Of a stretch of 64,000 nt of DNA, positions 34,032 through 43,430 are shown in pieces (positions within the stretch are counted from its first letter, which is position 1; each line of letters starts with the position of its first letter). The DNA is from an uncultured Tateyamaria sp. (lineage in GTDB: Bacteria > Pseudomonadota > Alphaproteobacteria > Rhodobacterales > Rhodobacteraceae), in contig NZ_CANKXW010000005.1 of the NCBI RefSeq assembly GCF_947487805.1, positions 62,001 to 126,000 on the forward strand, given 5' to 3'. The translations under genes were made by a program, and so were the position numbers. The notes beneath the pieces are model-generated. The model saw only the letters and a program-made list of their open reading frames with translations, had not been told where the DNA came from and ran no database searches.

Positions 34032-37000
34032 ATGAAGGCGATTGATTTCGTCGTCCGCGATGGTGCGGGCGCATTACAGCGTGGAGTCGTGCCAGAGGAT
34101 GGAAACACCTCCATCGGGCTGACCAGCGGACAAGAAATTTCCCTGAATTTGCGTCAGATCGATCTGGCGGGACAACAGCGCAGCGGCGATGACCTGATCA
34201 TCACGCTGGTGGATGGGCGTACAATCACGCTCGAGAATTACTTCAACGACTTCGGTGAGACGAACCGGCTGTTTATTTCGGCAGACGGTTACCTGAACGA
34301 AGTCGCTTTTGTCGAAACATCCGATGGCGCGCTTTACGCGCAATACGGACCGACCGAGCAGTGGGGCAAGTGGAGCCCGTCGGATGATCTGATCTATCTG
34401 GGTCGGACCGAGGTTGCGCAGGTCGGCGTGCCGGTTGGCGGCGACGAAGAAGTGTCGATGCTTGGTGCGGCGCTGCTGGGGCTTGGCGGCGGCGGTCTGG
34501 GTGCCGGTGCTGCGGCTCTGGGTGGTGCGGCCCTGCTTGCTGGCGGCGGCGGCGGTGGTGGCGGAGGCGGCGGTCAGCCGCCCGCTGACCCGACCATCAA
34601 CGGTATCGGGACAACGACGAATGTCGGTGGCGACGATCCGTCGACGCATGTCATCACGGTCACCGGCACAGGCCAGCCGGGCGACGATGTGTCCGTTGAT
34701 GTGGGCGGCGTGGTCATCACGACTGTTATTGCCGACGATGGCACGTGGTCCGTGACCTATGACGACGATGAATTCCCCGCCGATGGCACGGTGCAGCCCG
34801 TGGCGACCTTTACCCATTCAGGCGGCGGCACCAGCACGCTGACCGGCGGCACGATCGTCATCGACACAACCCCGCCCGAGGTTTCGATCTCCACAGGGGT
34901 GGACAGCGTCGGCCACGTCGTGAATGGCGACGAATTGTCCAGCGGTGTGACCCTGACAGGCACGGGCGAGCCCGGTGCCACGCTTGATATCACCATCGCG
35001 GGCGTTGTCCGCTCCACCACGGTGGACGCAGATGGCAACTGGTCTGCGACATGGCAGGCGGGCACCCTGACGGATGGCGAATACGACACCGGCGTGACCG
35101 TTGTGGCGCGCGATGCCTTTGGCAACTCGACCACCATCACCGATGTGCTTGTGGTTGACACGGTTGCAGAGCTGACCATCAACGACAGCACCGTCGAAGG
35201 CGACGGCACCGTCAACGCGCTCGAGGCATCCGACGGCATCACGCTGACCGGCACGGCGCAGGCAGGTTCCACCGTTCAGGTCACCTTCAACGGCATCACC
35301 CGCGCCGCCACTGTTGCAGCCGACGGCACGTGGAGCGTGGATTATTCCGCAAACGAAGTGCCCACAGGCGAGACACAGGCCACGATCACGGCCGTGGCAA
35401 CGGACGCGAACGGCAACTCGACGACGGCGACCGGATCGATCAATATCGACACGATCACCGATGTCAGCATCAATACCAGCACGGTCGAAGGCGACGGCGT
35501 GGTCAACGCGCTCGAGGCCAGCGACGGCATCACGCTGACGGGCACCGCACAGGCGGGCGCCAGCGTCGACGTGACCTTCAACGGGTTCACGCGAACCGTC
35601 ACAGCCGCCGCCGATGGCACATGGAGCGCGGATTTCACTGTCGCCGAACTGCCCACTGGCGAAACCGATGTCACCGTCACCGCCGTGGCCACCGATGCCG
35701 CGGGCAACACGGCCACATCGACCGGCACCGTTGCCGTGGACACAATCACAAATGTCACCGTCGCCACCGCAGGTGTCGAGGGTGACGGCGTGATCAACGC
35801 CGCCGAGGCCGCCGATGGCGTCACGCTGACCGGCACTGCACAACCGGGCGCGACCGTGGATGTGACCTTCAACGGGGTCACCCGTGCCGCGACCGTCGAT
35901 GCCAACGGAAACTGGACGGCGAACTTCCTCGCCTCCGACATCCCCACCGGCGAAACGCAGGCCACTGTTACCGCCGTTGCCACGGACGCCAACGGCAACA
36001 GGGCCACTGCCACGGGTACCGTGGACGTGGACACACTGGTCAACCAGTTGAACTTTACCTCGACCGCAGGCGGCAGCGACGCCACCATCAATGCGACCGA
36101 GGCGGGCGCAGGTCTGGTTGTCACAGGCGTGACCGAACCGGGCTCCACCCTCGTGGTTCAGCTGGGCAACGCGACGACAACTGCAACCGTGGCCGCCGAT
36201 GGGTCGTGGACCGCGTCCTTCCCAAGCAGCGCGATCCCGCAAGGCACCTATTCCACCTCGCTGGTCGCGACCGCGACGGATGCCGCAGGCAACACCCGCG
36301 ACGTCACCCAGGCGGTCAACGTCGACACCGAGGCCAACAGCCTGACACTGGACGGCCCCGTCGAGGGCGACGACGTCATCAACGAGGTCGAGGCCAGTGA
36401 CGGCGTCATCCTGTCCGGCACCTCCGATCCCGGCGCACTGGTCAGCGTGACACTGCACGGCGTGACGCATCAGGTCGTGGCCAATGGCAACGGCGTCTGG
36501 CAGGCGTTCTATACCGCGGGTCAGATCACCCCGGGCACCTATGACGCGCAAATCACCGCGACCACCACAGACGCCGCAGGCAACGTGGCCACCGTCACCG
36601 ACACCGTCCACGTCGATACACGGGTGGACAACCTGTCGGTCGCGGCAGACGTCATCGAAGGTGACAACATCATCTCCGCCGCCGAACGCGCCGACGGCGT
36701 GGTCCTGACCGGCACTACCGAGCCGGGCTCTACCGTGTCCGTGACCATGGGTCTGCACACGGTGCAGGCCATCGTGGACGCCAATGGCAACTGGCAGGCG
36801 CCGTTCTCGGCCAGCCAGGTGCCCGAAGGCGAATATGTCATGGATGTCTCTGTCACCGCGACGGATATCGCGGGCAACGTGGCCACCGTGACCGACACCG
36901 TGCGTGTCGACACGCTGGTCAACACGCTCGACATCCAGGACACCGTGACCGCCGACGACGTGATCAGCGGCGACGAGGCCCGCGACGGCATTGCGCTGGG

Positions 37001-37784
37001 CGGTCAGGTCGAACCGGGCTCCACCGTCATGGTCGACTTCCACGGCACGGTCCTGGCCGCGGTCGTGGACGTCAATGGCAACTGGTCGCTCGACATTCCG
37101 GCCTCTGCCATCCCGGCGGGTGAATACGACGCCGCCATCACCGTCATGGCGACGGATGCGGTCGGCAACACCGACACCATCAGCGACACGCTGCGCATCG
37201 ACACCGAAGCCCCCGAAGGCCCGGTCATCGCCAGCTACACCCGCGATGGCGACGGCATCCGTGGCATCTCGACCGAGCAGAGCGATGGCGATCTGAGCGT
37301 GGCACAGGTGAACGGCGATGGTTCGGTGACAGACGTGGTCGCAACGCAGGTCGATATCGATCCGCTGGGCGAGACGAACTTCCAGTTCCAGACCAACGTG
37401 CCGGACGGCTCGCATCTGGTTGTCACCTCCGAGGACGCCGCAGGCAACACGCGCGGCACCTACGTGGTGCTCGACGACGAAAGCGCCAATTCCAGCGTGG
37501 ACCTGTCGAACCCGGCCCTTGGCAACTACCAGATCGAGGCGGTCGAACTGCAATTCGCAGAAGAGGCCAACCTGACCATCACCGAGGCGCAGCTCTTGGA
37601 CCTGTCCGACAGCACCAACACGCTGACCATCCACGGCGGGTCCGACGATACGGTCACCATCGCGGGGGCCACGCGCACCGGCTCGACGACAGTCGAAGGT
37701 CAGACCTACGACGTCTACAGCCTGGGCACCGAAGGCACGGTGATCCTCGACGACGACATCACGGTCAACACGGCCATCGGCTGA
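34032..37784 (+). CDS. Large Ig-repeat surface protein with BapA-like prefix, type I secreted
   Basis: A 1250-residue predicted adhesin. Residues 1-130 match the BapA/Bap prefix-like domain (MKAIDFVVRDGAGAL, DGRTITLENYFND). A Gly/Ala-rich linker with an 11-Gly run follows (about residues 150-185). Residues 190-1065 hold tandem bacterial Ig-like domains with the signature TGTAQAGATVDVTFNG and DGTWSADF, with an exact 97-codon period in part. The C-terminal 130 residues (EEANLTITEAQLLDLSDSTNTL to VILDDDITVNTAIG) look like the non-cleaved type I secretion signal. There are no GGxGxD RTX repeats. Three secretion genes follow directly. Confidence 0.87.
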   Translation: MKAIDFVVRDGAGALQRGVVPEDGNTSIGLTSGQEISLNLRQIDLAGQQRSGDDLIITLVDGRTITLENYFNDFGETNRLFISADGYLNEVAFVETSDGALYAQYGPTEQWGKWSPSDDLIYLGRTEVAQVGVPVGGDEEVSMLGAALLGLGGGGLGAGAAALGGAALLAGGGGGGGGGGGQPPADPTINGIGTTTNVGGDDPSTHVITVTGTGQPGDDVSVDVGGVVITTVIADDGTWSVTYDDDEFPADGTVQPVATFTHSGGGTSTLTGGTIVIDTTPPEVSISTGVDSVGHVVNGDELSSGVTLTGTGEPGATLDITIAGVVRSTTVDADGNWSATWQAGTLTDGEYDTGVTVVARDAFGNSTTITDVLVVDTVAELTINDSTVEGDGTVNALEASDGITLTGTAQAGSTVQVTFNGITRAATVAADGTWSVDYSANEVPTGETQATITAVATDANGNSTTATGSINIDTITDVSINTSTVEGDGVVNALEASDGITLTGTAQAGASVDVTFNGFTRTVTAAADGTWSADFTVAELPTGETDVTVTAVATDAAGNTATSTGTVAVDTITNVTVATAGVEGDGVINAAEAADGVTLTGTAQPGATVDVTFNGVTRAATVDANGNWTANFLASDIPTGETQATVTAVATDANGNRATATGTVDVDTLVNQLNFTSTAGGSDATINATEAGAGLVVTGVTEPGSTLVVQLGNATTTATVAADGSWTASFPSSAIPQGTYSTSLVATATDAAGNTRDVTQAVNVDTEANSLTLDGPVEGDDVINEVEASDGVILSGTSDPGALVSVTLHGVTHQVVANGNGVWQAFYTAGQITPGTYDAQITATTTDAAGNVATVTDTVHVDTRVDNLSVAADVIEGDNIISAAERADGVVLTGTTEPGSTVSVTMGLHTVQAIVDANGNWQAPFSASQVPEGEYVMDVSVTATDIAGNVATVTDTVRVDTLVNTLDIQDTVTADDVISGDEARDGIALGGQVEPGSTVMVDFHGTVLAAVVDVNGNWSLDIPASAIPAGEYDAAITVMATDAVGNTDTISDTLRIDTEAPEGPVIASYTRDGDGIRGISTEQSDGDLSVAQVNGDGSVTDVVATQVDIDPLGETNFQFQTNVPDGSHLVVTSEDAAGNTRGTYVVLDDESANSSVDLSNPALGNYQIEAVELQFAEEANLTITEAQLLDLSDSTNTLTIHGGSDDTVTIAGATRTGSTTVEGQTYDVYSLGTEGTVILDDDITVNTAIG
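35193..36070 (+). repeat. Tandem 291-bp coding repeats in the adhesin gene
   Basis: The block beginning GTCGAAGGCGACGGC recurs at 35193, 35484 and 35775 (as GTCGAGGGTGACGGC), exactly 291 bases (97 codons) apart, with long near-identical stretches. More diverged copies continue to about 37200. The nucleotide similarity suggests recent duplication or gene conversion among Ig domains. Confidence 0.85.
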
Positions 37785-37848
37785 TAACGAAACTTTCACT
37801 GGGCAAGCAACAACAAGAACAAATCGAGCATTTTCCAGCAAGACAAGA

Positions 37849-37876
37849 GGCGCGGACCGGGGTCCGTAACCGCGCC
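37849..37876 (+). promoter_or_regulatory. Hairpin between the adhesin and secretion genes
   Basis: GGCGCGG (37849-37855) pairs with CCGCGCC (37870-37876); an alternative inner stem is GGACC/GGTCC. No T-run follows, so it is more likely an mRNA-stabilising or processing element than a full terminator. It separates the highly repetitive structural gene from the secretion apparatus genes. Confidence 0.5.
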
Positions 37877-37914
37877 CACCTCCAAAAACGATAAACCCGA
37901 AACGGGACAGGACT

Positions 37915-39267
37915 ATGGGGCAAGGTGGTATCAAGGTTGCGGCGATGTTTGCCGCTGTCTCGCTCACGGCGGGATGTTTGGGGGAAACCGGCGGTGTGCC
38001 GTTTGTGTCCAAACTGAGCGGTGGGGCGGACGCGCAGGTGCAGGCGTCAAGCGCGGGTGGCACCAAGGTGGCCGCGCTGGCGCAGACGCCCACAGCTAAT
38101 GACGAAACCCTCAATGCAGAAAGCGTTGTGATCGCGGGCCTTCTGGCGCGCCGGTCCGTGCTGCCGGAAGGCAGCGCCTATGACCGCGTCTCCGGCGCGG
38201 TGCTGGCGGCAAATGCGCGTGCTGCGGAAACGGAATTGCGCGCCGCCCGGCTGCGGGCAGAGGCCGCCTCCAAGAACTGGCTGCCCACCATCGGGCCGCG
38301 TATCTCTTTGAATTCACTGGGGGATATCATCACCCAGATCGTCGTGGATCAGGTGATTTTCGACAACGGCCGCAAGAAAGGCGAACGCGCCTTTGCCAAG
38401 GCCGATGTCGAGGTGGCCGCCGTGGCGCTGGCCGAAGACACCAATGACCGGGTGGCGACGGGGCTCGAGCTGTACCTGACCGCCGCCGAAGGTCGAGAGG
38501 CCGCCGCCCTGCACCGCGCGACCCTGCGCGAGATGGAGCATTTCGAATACATCATGTCCGAGCGGGTGCGCGGTGGCGTGTCCGACATGTCCGACCTGCA
38601 CGTGATCCGACAGAAACTGTCCGAGATCCGTGCCGACATCGCCGCCAGCGAGGAAGCGTCGCACACCGCCATTGCCGAACTGAACGCCATGGCGATCCAG
38701 CCGCTGGACGACGTGCGCGGGCTGGAGACGCTGGCAATCAGCGCGCAGGCGGCCCAGCCGCTGGCCGTGACCCGCGCCGAGGCCGAGAAGGAACGCAGCA
38801 TCGCTCAGGCCCAGATCGACCGCGCCAGCCAGCTGCCCGGCATCAACGCACAGGCAACCGTGGGCGAAAACAGCGGCGCGGGCATCACCGTGGGCGGCGC
38901 GAATTTCGGGCTGGGCACATCCGCGCGGCTCAAATCCATCGAAGCGGCCAAAGAGGCGGCAGGCCGTCAGGTGGCCCAGGCCAACGAGGACGCCAACCGC
39001 AGCCTGCGCAAGCTTGAAGGGCAGGTCGCGGCCAAAGGTCGTCAGGCCGGTGAGGCGCGCGGGCTGACCGGGCAGGCCAAGGCCAATCTGGATCTATTTC
39101 AGGAACAATACGAGGCGGGGCGCCGTCAGGTCATGGATGTTGTCGGCGTCTATGAAACCTTTGCGCGCCGCCAGGCGTCCGAAGTGACGTTGAAATACGA
39201 GGCCCTGCGGTTGCAGGTCGAACTGGCCCGCGTACAGGGCGTTCTGGCGGATGGAGATCAGATTTGA
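37915..39267 (+). CDS. TolC-like outer membrane lipoprotein of a type I secretion system
   Basis: A 450-residue outer membrane efflux protein. The signal peptide ends in a lipobox LTAGC with Cys21 as the lipidation site. Long amphipathic helices rich in Ala/Glu/Arg (for example ARAAETELRAARLRAEAASK) and two internal repeats match TolC channels. It starts after a GGGACAGGA ribosome binding site and overlaps the ABC transporter gene by 4 bases. It should form the outer-membrane channel for the Ig-repeat protein. Confidence 0.87.
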   Translation: MGQGGIKVAAMFAAVSLTAGCLGETGGVPFVSKLSGGADAQVQASSAGGTKVAALAQTPTANDETLNAESVVIAGLLARRSVLPEGSAYDRVSGAVLAANARAAETELRAARLRAEAASKNWLPTIGPRISLNSLGDIITQIVVDQVIFDNGRKKGERAFAKADVEVAAVALAEDTNDRVATGLELYLTAAEGREAAALHRATLREMEHFEYIMSERVRGGVSDMSDLHVIRQKLSEIRADIAASEEASHTAIAELNAMAIQPLDDVRGLETLAISAQAAQPLAVTRAEAEKERSIAQAQIDRASQLPGINAQATVGENSGAGITVGGANFGLGTSARLKSIEAAKEAAGRQVAQANEDANRSLRKLEGQVAAKGRQAGEARGLTGQAKANLDLFQEQYEAGRRQVMDVVGVYETFARRQASEVTLKYEALRLQVELARVQGVLADGDQI

Positions 39268-41498
39268 CCGAGCGGCGGCCCTTTACCCTGACCATCACCA
39301 ACGGCAACCGCGCCAGCATCAAGGCCGCGCCAACCAAGGAAACACCGAAAGCCGACAATGCCAACCGGTTCGAGGACCGCTTGCGCACCCGCGCGGATCT
39401 ATCGGTGGCGCTGGCGGGCATTCTGGGCGTGAACACCGCGCGTTCCGACATCTACGAGGCGCTGCGCACGGCGACGTCGCAGGGGGCCAGTGACGCGGTC
39501 GAGGCGGACGCCATCGCTGACGGGCTCAAGGCCGCAGGGCTGATCGCGCAGGTGCGCACCATCGAAGCGCTGACCGCCGATCAGTGGCCCGCGCTGGCCT
39601 ATATGACCAGCGGGCAGGTCGTGCTGGTGCTGGGACAGACGCGCGGCGATCTGATCATCTATGACAAGACCTGCACCGACAACCGCGCGCAGGTCGCCAT
39701 GACGGAATTCGCGCCGTTCTTTGCCGGGCTCGTCGTCCGCGCCGAGGCACCATTGGCGCGCGTGGCCGAAACCCACAAGACCGAAGCCAAGCCCGCCCAT
39801 TGGTTCTGGGGGCAGTTCTACAATTTCCGCAAGGCACTGGCCGAGATCGCGCTGGGGTCCTTCGTGGCCAACTTGCTGGCCGTGGCGGTCGCGCTGTTCT
39901 CGCTCCAGGTCTATGACCGGGTGATCCCGCATCAGTCCGAGGCGACGCTGTGGGTTCTGGCGGCGGGGGCCTGTCTGGCCCTGCTGCTCGAGGCGTTTAT
40001 CAAGATCGCGCGCGCCCGCCTGATGGACGGAGCCGGGCGGCAGATCGAGCTGTCGGTGCTGCGCCTGTTGATGGGACGGGTGATGGGCATGCGCTCCGAC
40101 CTGCGCGGGCAATCGCCGTCGATGACATTCAGCGCGATGCGCGAGTTCGGGTCTGTACGCGAGTTCTTTACCGCCTCGACCATCGGCACCATCGCCGACA
40201 TCCCGTTCATCTTTGTCTTTCTCCTGCTGGTGGCGTCCATCGCCGGGCCGGTGGTCTGGGTGCTGATCCTGGGCGGCGTGCTGATGGTGGTGCCGGGGTT
40301 CTTCATGCAGAAACGGATGCTGCGCCTGACGCAGGAAACCCAAGGGGCCTCTGCAAAATCCTCGCGCCTGCTGCACGAGGCGATATTCGAGCGCGACACG
40401 GTGAAAACCCAGCGCGCCGAGGACCGCGTGATGCGCATCTGGCAGGAGTTGACCACGCTAAGTGCGATGAAATCCTCCGAACAACGCAGGCTCGCCTCCG
40501 CGCTCACGTTCTGGAGCCAAGGCATGCAGCAAATGACCTATGTGGCGGCGGTGATCGCGGGCACGTACCTGGTCTTTGCCGGACAGTTCACCGTGGGCTC
40601 GATCATCGCCGTGGGCATCCTGACCAGCCGCACGCTGGCGCCGCTGACGCAACTGGCGGGAACCATGGCGCGCTGGGGCAACGTCAAGGCCGCGCTTGAC
40701 GGGCTCGACGCCATTGCCGACGCACCGCAGGACACGGATGAAAGCCGCACCTACCTGCGCCGCGAGGCGCTCAAGGGGCATTTCGAGCTGCGCGAGGTCC
40801 AGTTCCAATACGAGGACGATGGCGCGCCGACGCTGGACATTCCGGGTGTGCAGATCATGCCGGGCCAGCGCGTGGCCGTTCTGGGATCGAACGGGGCGGG
40901 CAAGTCGTCGCTGCTGAAAATCCTGTCGGGCGTCTATGCGCCCACCAAGGGCCGCGTGCTGATCGACGGCACGGATATGAGCCAGATCGAACCCCGCGAC
41001 CTGCGCCGGTTGATCGGCTATCTGGGGCAGGACGTGCGGCTGTTTTCTGGCACGCTGCGCGACAACCTGAACCTGACCATGCTGGAGCGCGACGATGATC
41101 GCCTCTATGCCGCGTTGGATTTCGCGGGCCTCGGTCCCTTTGTCAAAGGGCACCACAAGGGGCTGGATCTGGACATTCTGGATGGCGGTCAGGGCTTGAG
41201 CATCGGGCAGCGGCAGTCGATCGGCTGGGCGCGGCTGTGGTTGCAGGATCCGCAGGTGTGCCTGCTGGATGAACCGACCGCGGCGCTGGACCAGACGCTC
41301 GAGACGACGCTGGTCAGCCGGTTGGAGACGTGGATGGAGGACCGCACGGCCATCATCGCCACGCACCGCGTGCCGATCCTGTCGCTGACCAACCGCACCC
41401 TGATCCTGCAAAACGGACGGATGACGATTGACGGGCCGCGCGATGAGGTGCTGGCCCATATCGGCAAGGCTGTGCCGTTGAAAGGAAAGATCGCATGA
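39264..41498 (+). CDS. Type I secretion ABC transporter with degenerate C39-like domain (LapB-like)
   Basis: A 744-residue exporter. Residues 30-165 form a C39-peptidase-like domain without the catalytic cysteine pattern, as in LapB/HlyB-type transporters that bind but do not cleave substrate. Residues 185-460 are the membrane domain. The ATPase domain has Walker A GSNGAGKSS near residue 541 and the signature LSIGQRQS, a slight departure from LSGGQ. It is coupled by 4-base overlaps to both neighbours. It should export the upstream adhesin. Confidence 0.88.
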   Translation: MTERRPFTLTITNGNRASIKAAPTKETPKADNANRFEDRLRTRADLSVALAGILGVNTARSDIYEALRTATSQGASDAVEADAIADGLKAAGLIAQVRTIEALTADQWPALAYMTSGQVVLVLGQTRGDLIIYDKTCTDNRAQVAMTEFAPFFAGLVVRAEAPLARVAETHKTEAKPAHWFWGQFYNFRKALAEIALGSFVANLLAVAVALFSLQVYDRVIPHQSEATLWVLAAGACLALLLEAFIKIARARLMDGAGRQIELSVLRLLMGRVMGMRSDLRGQSPSMTFSAMREFGSVREFFTASTIGTIADIPFIFVFLLLVASIAGPVVWVLILGGVLMVVPGFFMQKRMLRLTQETQGASAKSSRLLHEAIFERDTVKTQRAEDRVMRIWQELTTLSAMKSSEQRRLASALTFWSQGMQQMTYVAAVIAGTYLVFAGQFTVGSIIAVGILTSRTLAPLTQLAGTMARWGNVKAALDGLDAIADAPQDTDESRTYLRREALKGHFELREVQFQYEDDGAPTLDIPGVQIMPGQRVAVLGSNGAGKSSLLKILSGVYAPTKGRVLIDGTDMSQIEPRDLRRLIGYLGQDVRLFSGTLRDNLNLTMLERDDDRLYAALDFAGLGPFVKGHHKGLDLDILDGGQGLSIGQRQSIGWARLWLQDPQVCLLDEPTAALDQTLETTLVSRLETWMEDRTAIIATHRVPILSLTNRTLILQNGRMTIDGPRDEVLAHIGKAVPLKGKIA

Positions 41499-42688
41499 GT
41501 GCCGCACCCACCAATGTGCCGACGCATCTGAGCGACCAACTGGGCACCGAGATGCGGGGGCCGTCGCTGGTCATTTGGCTGAGCGGTGCGGCGGTGCTGG
41601 TGTTCATCCTGTGGGCGGCCTTCGCCTGGGTGGACGAGATTGTGCGCGGGTCGGGCGAGATGATCTCATCCTCGCGCCCGCAGATCATCCAGAACCTAGA
41701 AGGTGGCATTCTGGCCGAACTGGCCGTGGCCGAGGGTGACGTTGTGGAAACGGGCGACGTGCTGGCCCGGCTGCAAGGCACCCAGTTCCAGAGCCAGGCG
41801 GACGACCTTCAGGACCAGATCACCGCGCTGGCAGTGCGCCAGTTGCGGCTGGAGGCAGAACTGGCGGGGCAGTTCGATTTCGTGGTGCCGGGCGCGCTCG
41901 AGGCGCGGATGCCGGGCCTAGTGGCCAGTGAACGCGCGCTGTTGCAGGCCCGTCAGACCGATTTCCTGAGCCGCCGCGAAGGTGCGCAGCGGGTGCTGGA
42001 TCAGGCGGAAAAGGAAAAGGCGCTGCTCGAGGATCTGCTCGATCGCAAGATCGTGGCGCTGATCGAGGTGACGCGGGCGCGCAAGGCCCATGCGGATGCG
42101 CGCATCAAGCTGGACGAGATCATGACCCAGACCGAGCTGGAGCGGGCGCAGACCTATTCCGACACGCTCAAGGAGTTGGGAACGCTGCGCCAGACCTATA
42201 AGTCCGCGCAGGACCAGTTGAACCGGACCGTGCTGGTCAGCCCGATGCGCGGGATCGTGAACAATCTGAGCGTGACGACCATCGGTGGCGTGGTGCGGCC
42301 CGGTGAAGAGATCCTGCAGATCATTCCGCTGGACGAAGAACTGTTTGTCGAGGCGCGGGTGGCGCCCAAGGACATCGCCGGTGTGCGGCCGGGGCAGGAG
42401 GCGACAATCAAGCTGAATGCCTATGATTACACAATCTATGGGGCGCTGAAGGGTGAGGTAAAGCTGATCTCGGCCGATACGTTCAAGGATGAGCGCAAGC
42501 CCGACGGTGATGCGCATTACAAGGTGACCGTGCGGGTTGATGTGGATGCGCTGACCGACCGGCAACGGGGGATTTCCATGCGCCCCGGCATGCAGGCCGA
42601 GGTCGAGTTGCACACCGGTGCCAAGACGGTTTTGCAGTACCTGATGAAGCCGCTTTACAAGTCGCGCGAAGCGTTCCGCGAACCCTGA
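41495..42688 (+). CDS. HlyD-family periplasmic adaptor of the type I secretion system
   Basis: A 397-residue membrane fusion protein with one N-terminal membrane anchor (about residues 28-48). A biotinyl-lipoyl half-domain (IIQNLEGGILAELAVAEGDVVETGDVLARL region), long coiled coils (residues 95-235) and the C-terminal VSPMRGIVNNLSVTTIGGVVRPGEEILQIIP region are typical of HlyD/LapC adaptors. It links the ABC transporter to the TolC-like channel and ends the operon. A strong terminator follows. Confidence 0.9.
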   Translation: MSAAPTNVPTHLSDQLGTEMRGPSLVIWLSGAAVLVFILWAAFAWVDEIVRGSGEMISSSRPQIIQNLEGGILAELAVAEGDVVETGDVLARLQGTQFQSQADDLQDQITALAVRQLRLEAELAGQFDFVVPGALEARMPGLVASERALLQARQTDFLSRREGAQRVLDQAEKEKALLEDLLDRKIVALIEVTRARKAHADARIKLDEIMTQTELERAQTYSDTLKELGTLRQTYKSAQDQLNRTVLVSPMRGIVNNLSVTTIGGVVRPGEEILQIIPLDEELFVEARVAPKDIAGVRPGQEATIKLNAYDYTIYGALKGEVKLISADTFKDERKPDGDAHYKVTVRVDVDALTDRQRGISMRPGMQAEVELHTGAKTVLQYLMKPLYKSREAFREP

Positions 42689-42750
42689 GGTCGGGGGCTG
42701 GTCTGTTTTGCCCCTGCGGGGCAAAAGGCGCCCACCCGCCGACCCTTTTT
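42689..42750. terminator. Nested terminator after the secretion operon
   Basis: An outer stem GGTCGG (42689-42694) with CCGACC (42739-42744) is followed by TTTTT. An inner perfect stem TTTTGCCCC (42706-42714) with GGGGCAAAA (42718-42726) has a 3-base loop. The A and T tracts make the inner hairpin usable from both strands, fitting the convergent nitroreductase gene. Confidence 0.8.
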
Positions 42751-42755
42751 CCTGA

Positions 42756-43430
42756 TCACTCTGTGCGCCAGTCGATGATTGCGTCCGTGGTGGCGCGGTC
42801 GGTGCGGAAGCCGTTGACCGGGTGATCCGGGTCTGCGTGGCCGAAGGAGATGGCGCAGAGGATCAGTTGGTCCTTCGCCACGTCGAAGTGATCGCGTACG
42901 AAAGGCGCCTGGGCCGCGACGGCGGCCTGCGGGATTGTCGCCACATCCAGTGCCTGCGCGGCCAGGCAAAAGGCTGTGACAAAGCCGCCGGTGTCCAGGG
43001 CGCCATAGGGGCCCAGCACGCGCGGTGCGGTGACGATGGCCACGTGCGGCGCGCCAAAGAGGCGGAAGTTTTCCATCATCTGTTGGGCGGAGGCGGCGCG
43101 ATCCCCTTTCTCGATCCCCACCGCGTCGTAAAGCTGGAACCCGCAGGCGCGGCGGCGGTCGCCGTAAATGTCGGGATAGCCCTCGGGCCAGGGCATGTCG
43201 GGCGCAGGCGCGGTGGTTTCAGCGGTGGCATAGAGCGCGTCGCGAAAACGGTCCGTTGCTGCACCTTTGGTGATGATAAGCTGCCAGGGCTGCGCATTGC
43301 ACCAGCTGGGCACATGGCGGGCGGCATCGACGATTTGGGTGATGACGTCATCGGCCACGGGATCGGGACGAAAGGCGCGGCAGGAAAAGCGGGCGCGCAG
43401 GGTCGCCAGGAGGCTGTCATAATCGGTCAT
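42756..43430 (-). CDS. Nitroreductase family protein
   Basis: A 224-residue FMN-dependent nitroreductase. FSCRAFRPDPVADDVITQIVDAARHVPSWCNAQPWQLII in blocks is the N-terminal FMN-binding hallmark; FLAAQALDVATIP-like and FGHADPDHPVNGFRTDR C-terminal blocks are present. It reduces quinones, nitro compounds or related substrates with NAD(P)H. The ATG at 43430 overlaps the stop of the zinc-ribbon gene by 4 bases, so it is the last gene of that minus-strand operon. Confidence 0.87.
   Translation of the reverse strand: MTDYDSLLATLRARFSCRAFRPDPVADDVITQIVDAARHVPSWCNAQPWQLIITKGAATDRFRDALYATAETTAPAPDMPWPEGYPDIYGDRRRACGFQLYDAVGIEKGDRAASAQQMMENFRLFGAPHVAIVTAPRVLGPYGALDTGGFVTAFCLAAQALDVATIPQAAVAAQAPFVRDHFDVAKDQLILCAISFGHADPDHPVNGFRTDRATTDAIIDWRTE

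Noticed and set aside
35193-37200. Regular repeats that might be taken for a CRISPR array
   Set aside because: The period is 291 bases, in frame, and each unit encodes an Ig-like domain. There are no short repeats with unique spacers.
34818-38114. A 1098-codon minus-strand open frame opposite the adhesin gene
   Set aside because: It mirrors the repeat structure of the Ig domains on the other strand and shows no domain of its own. It is an effect of codon bias in the repeats.
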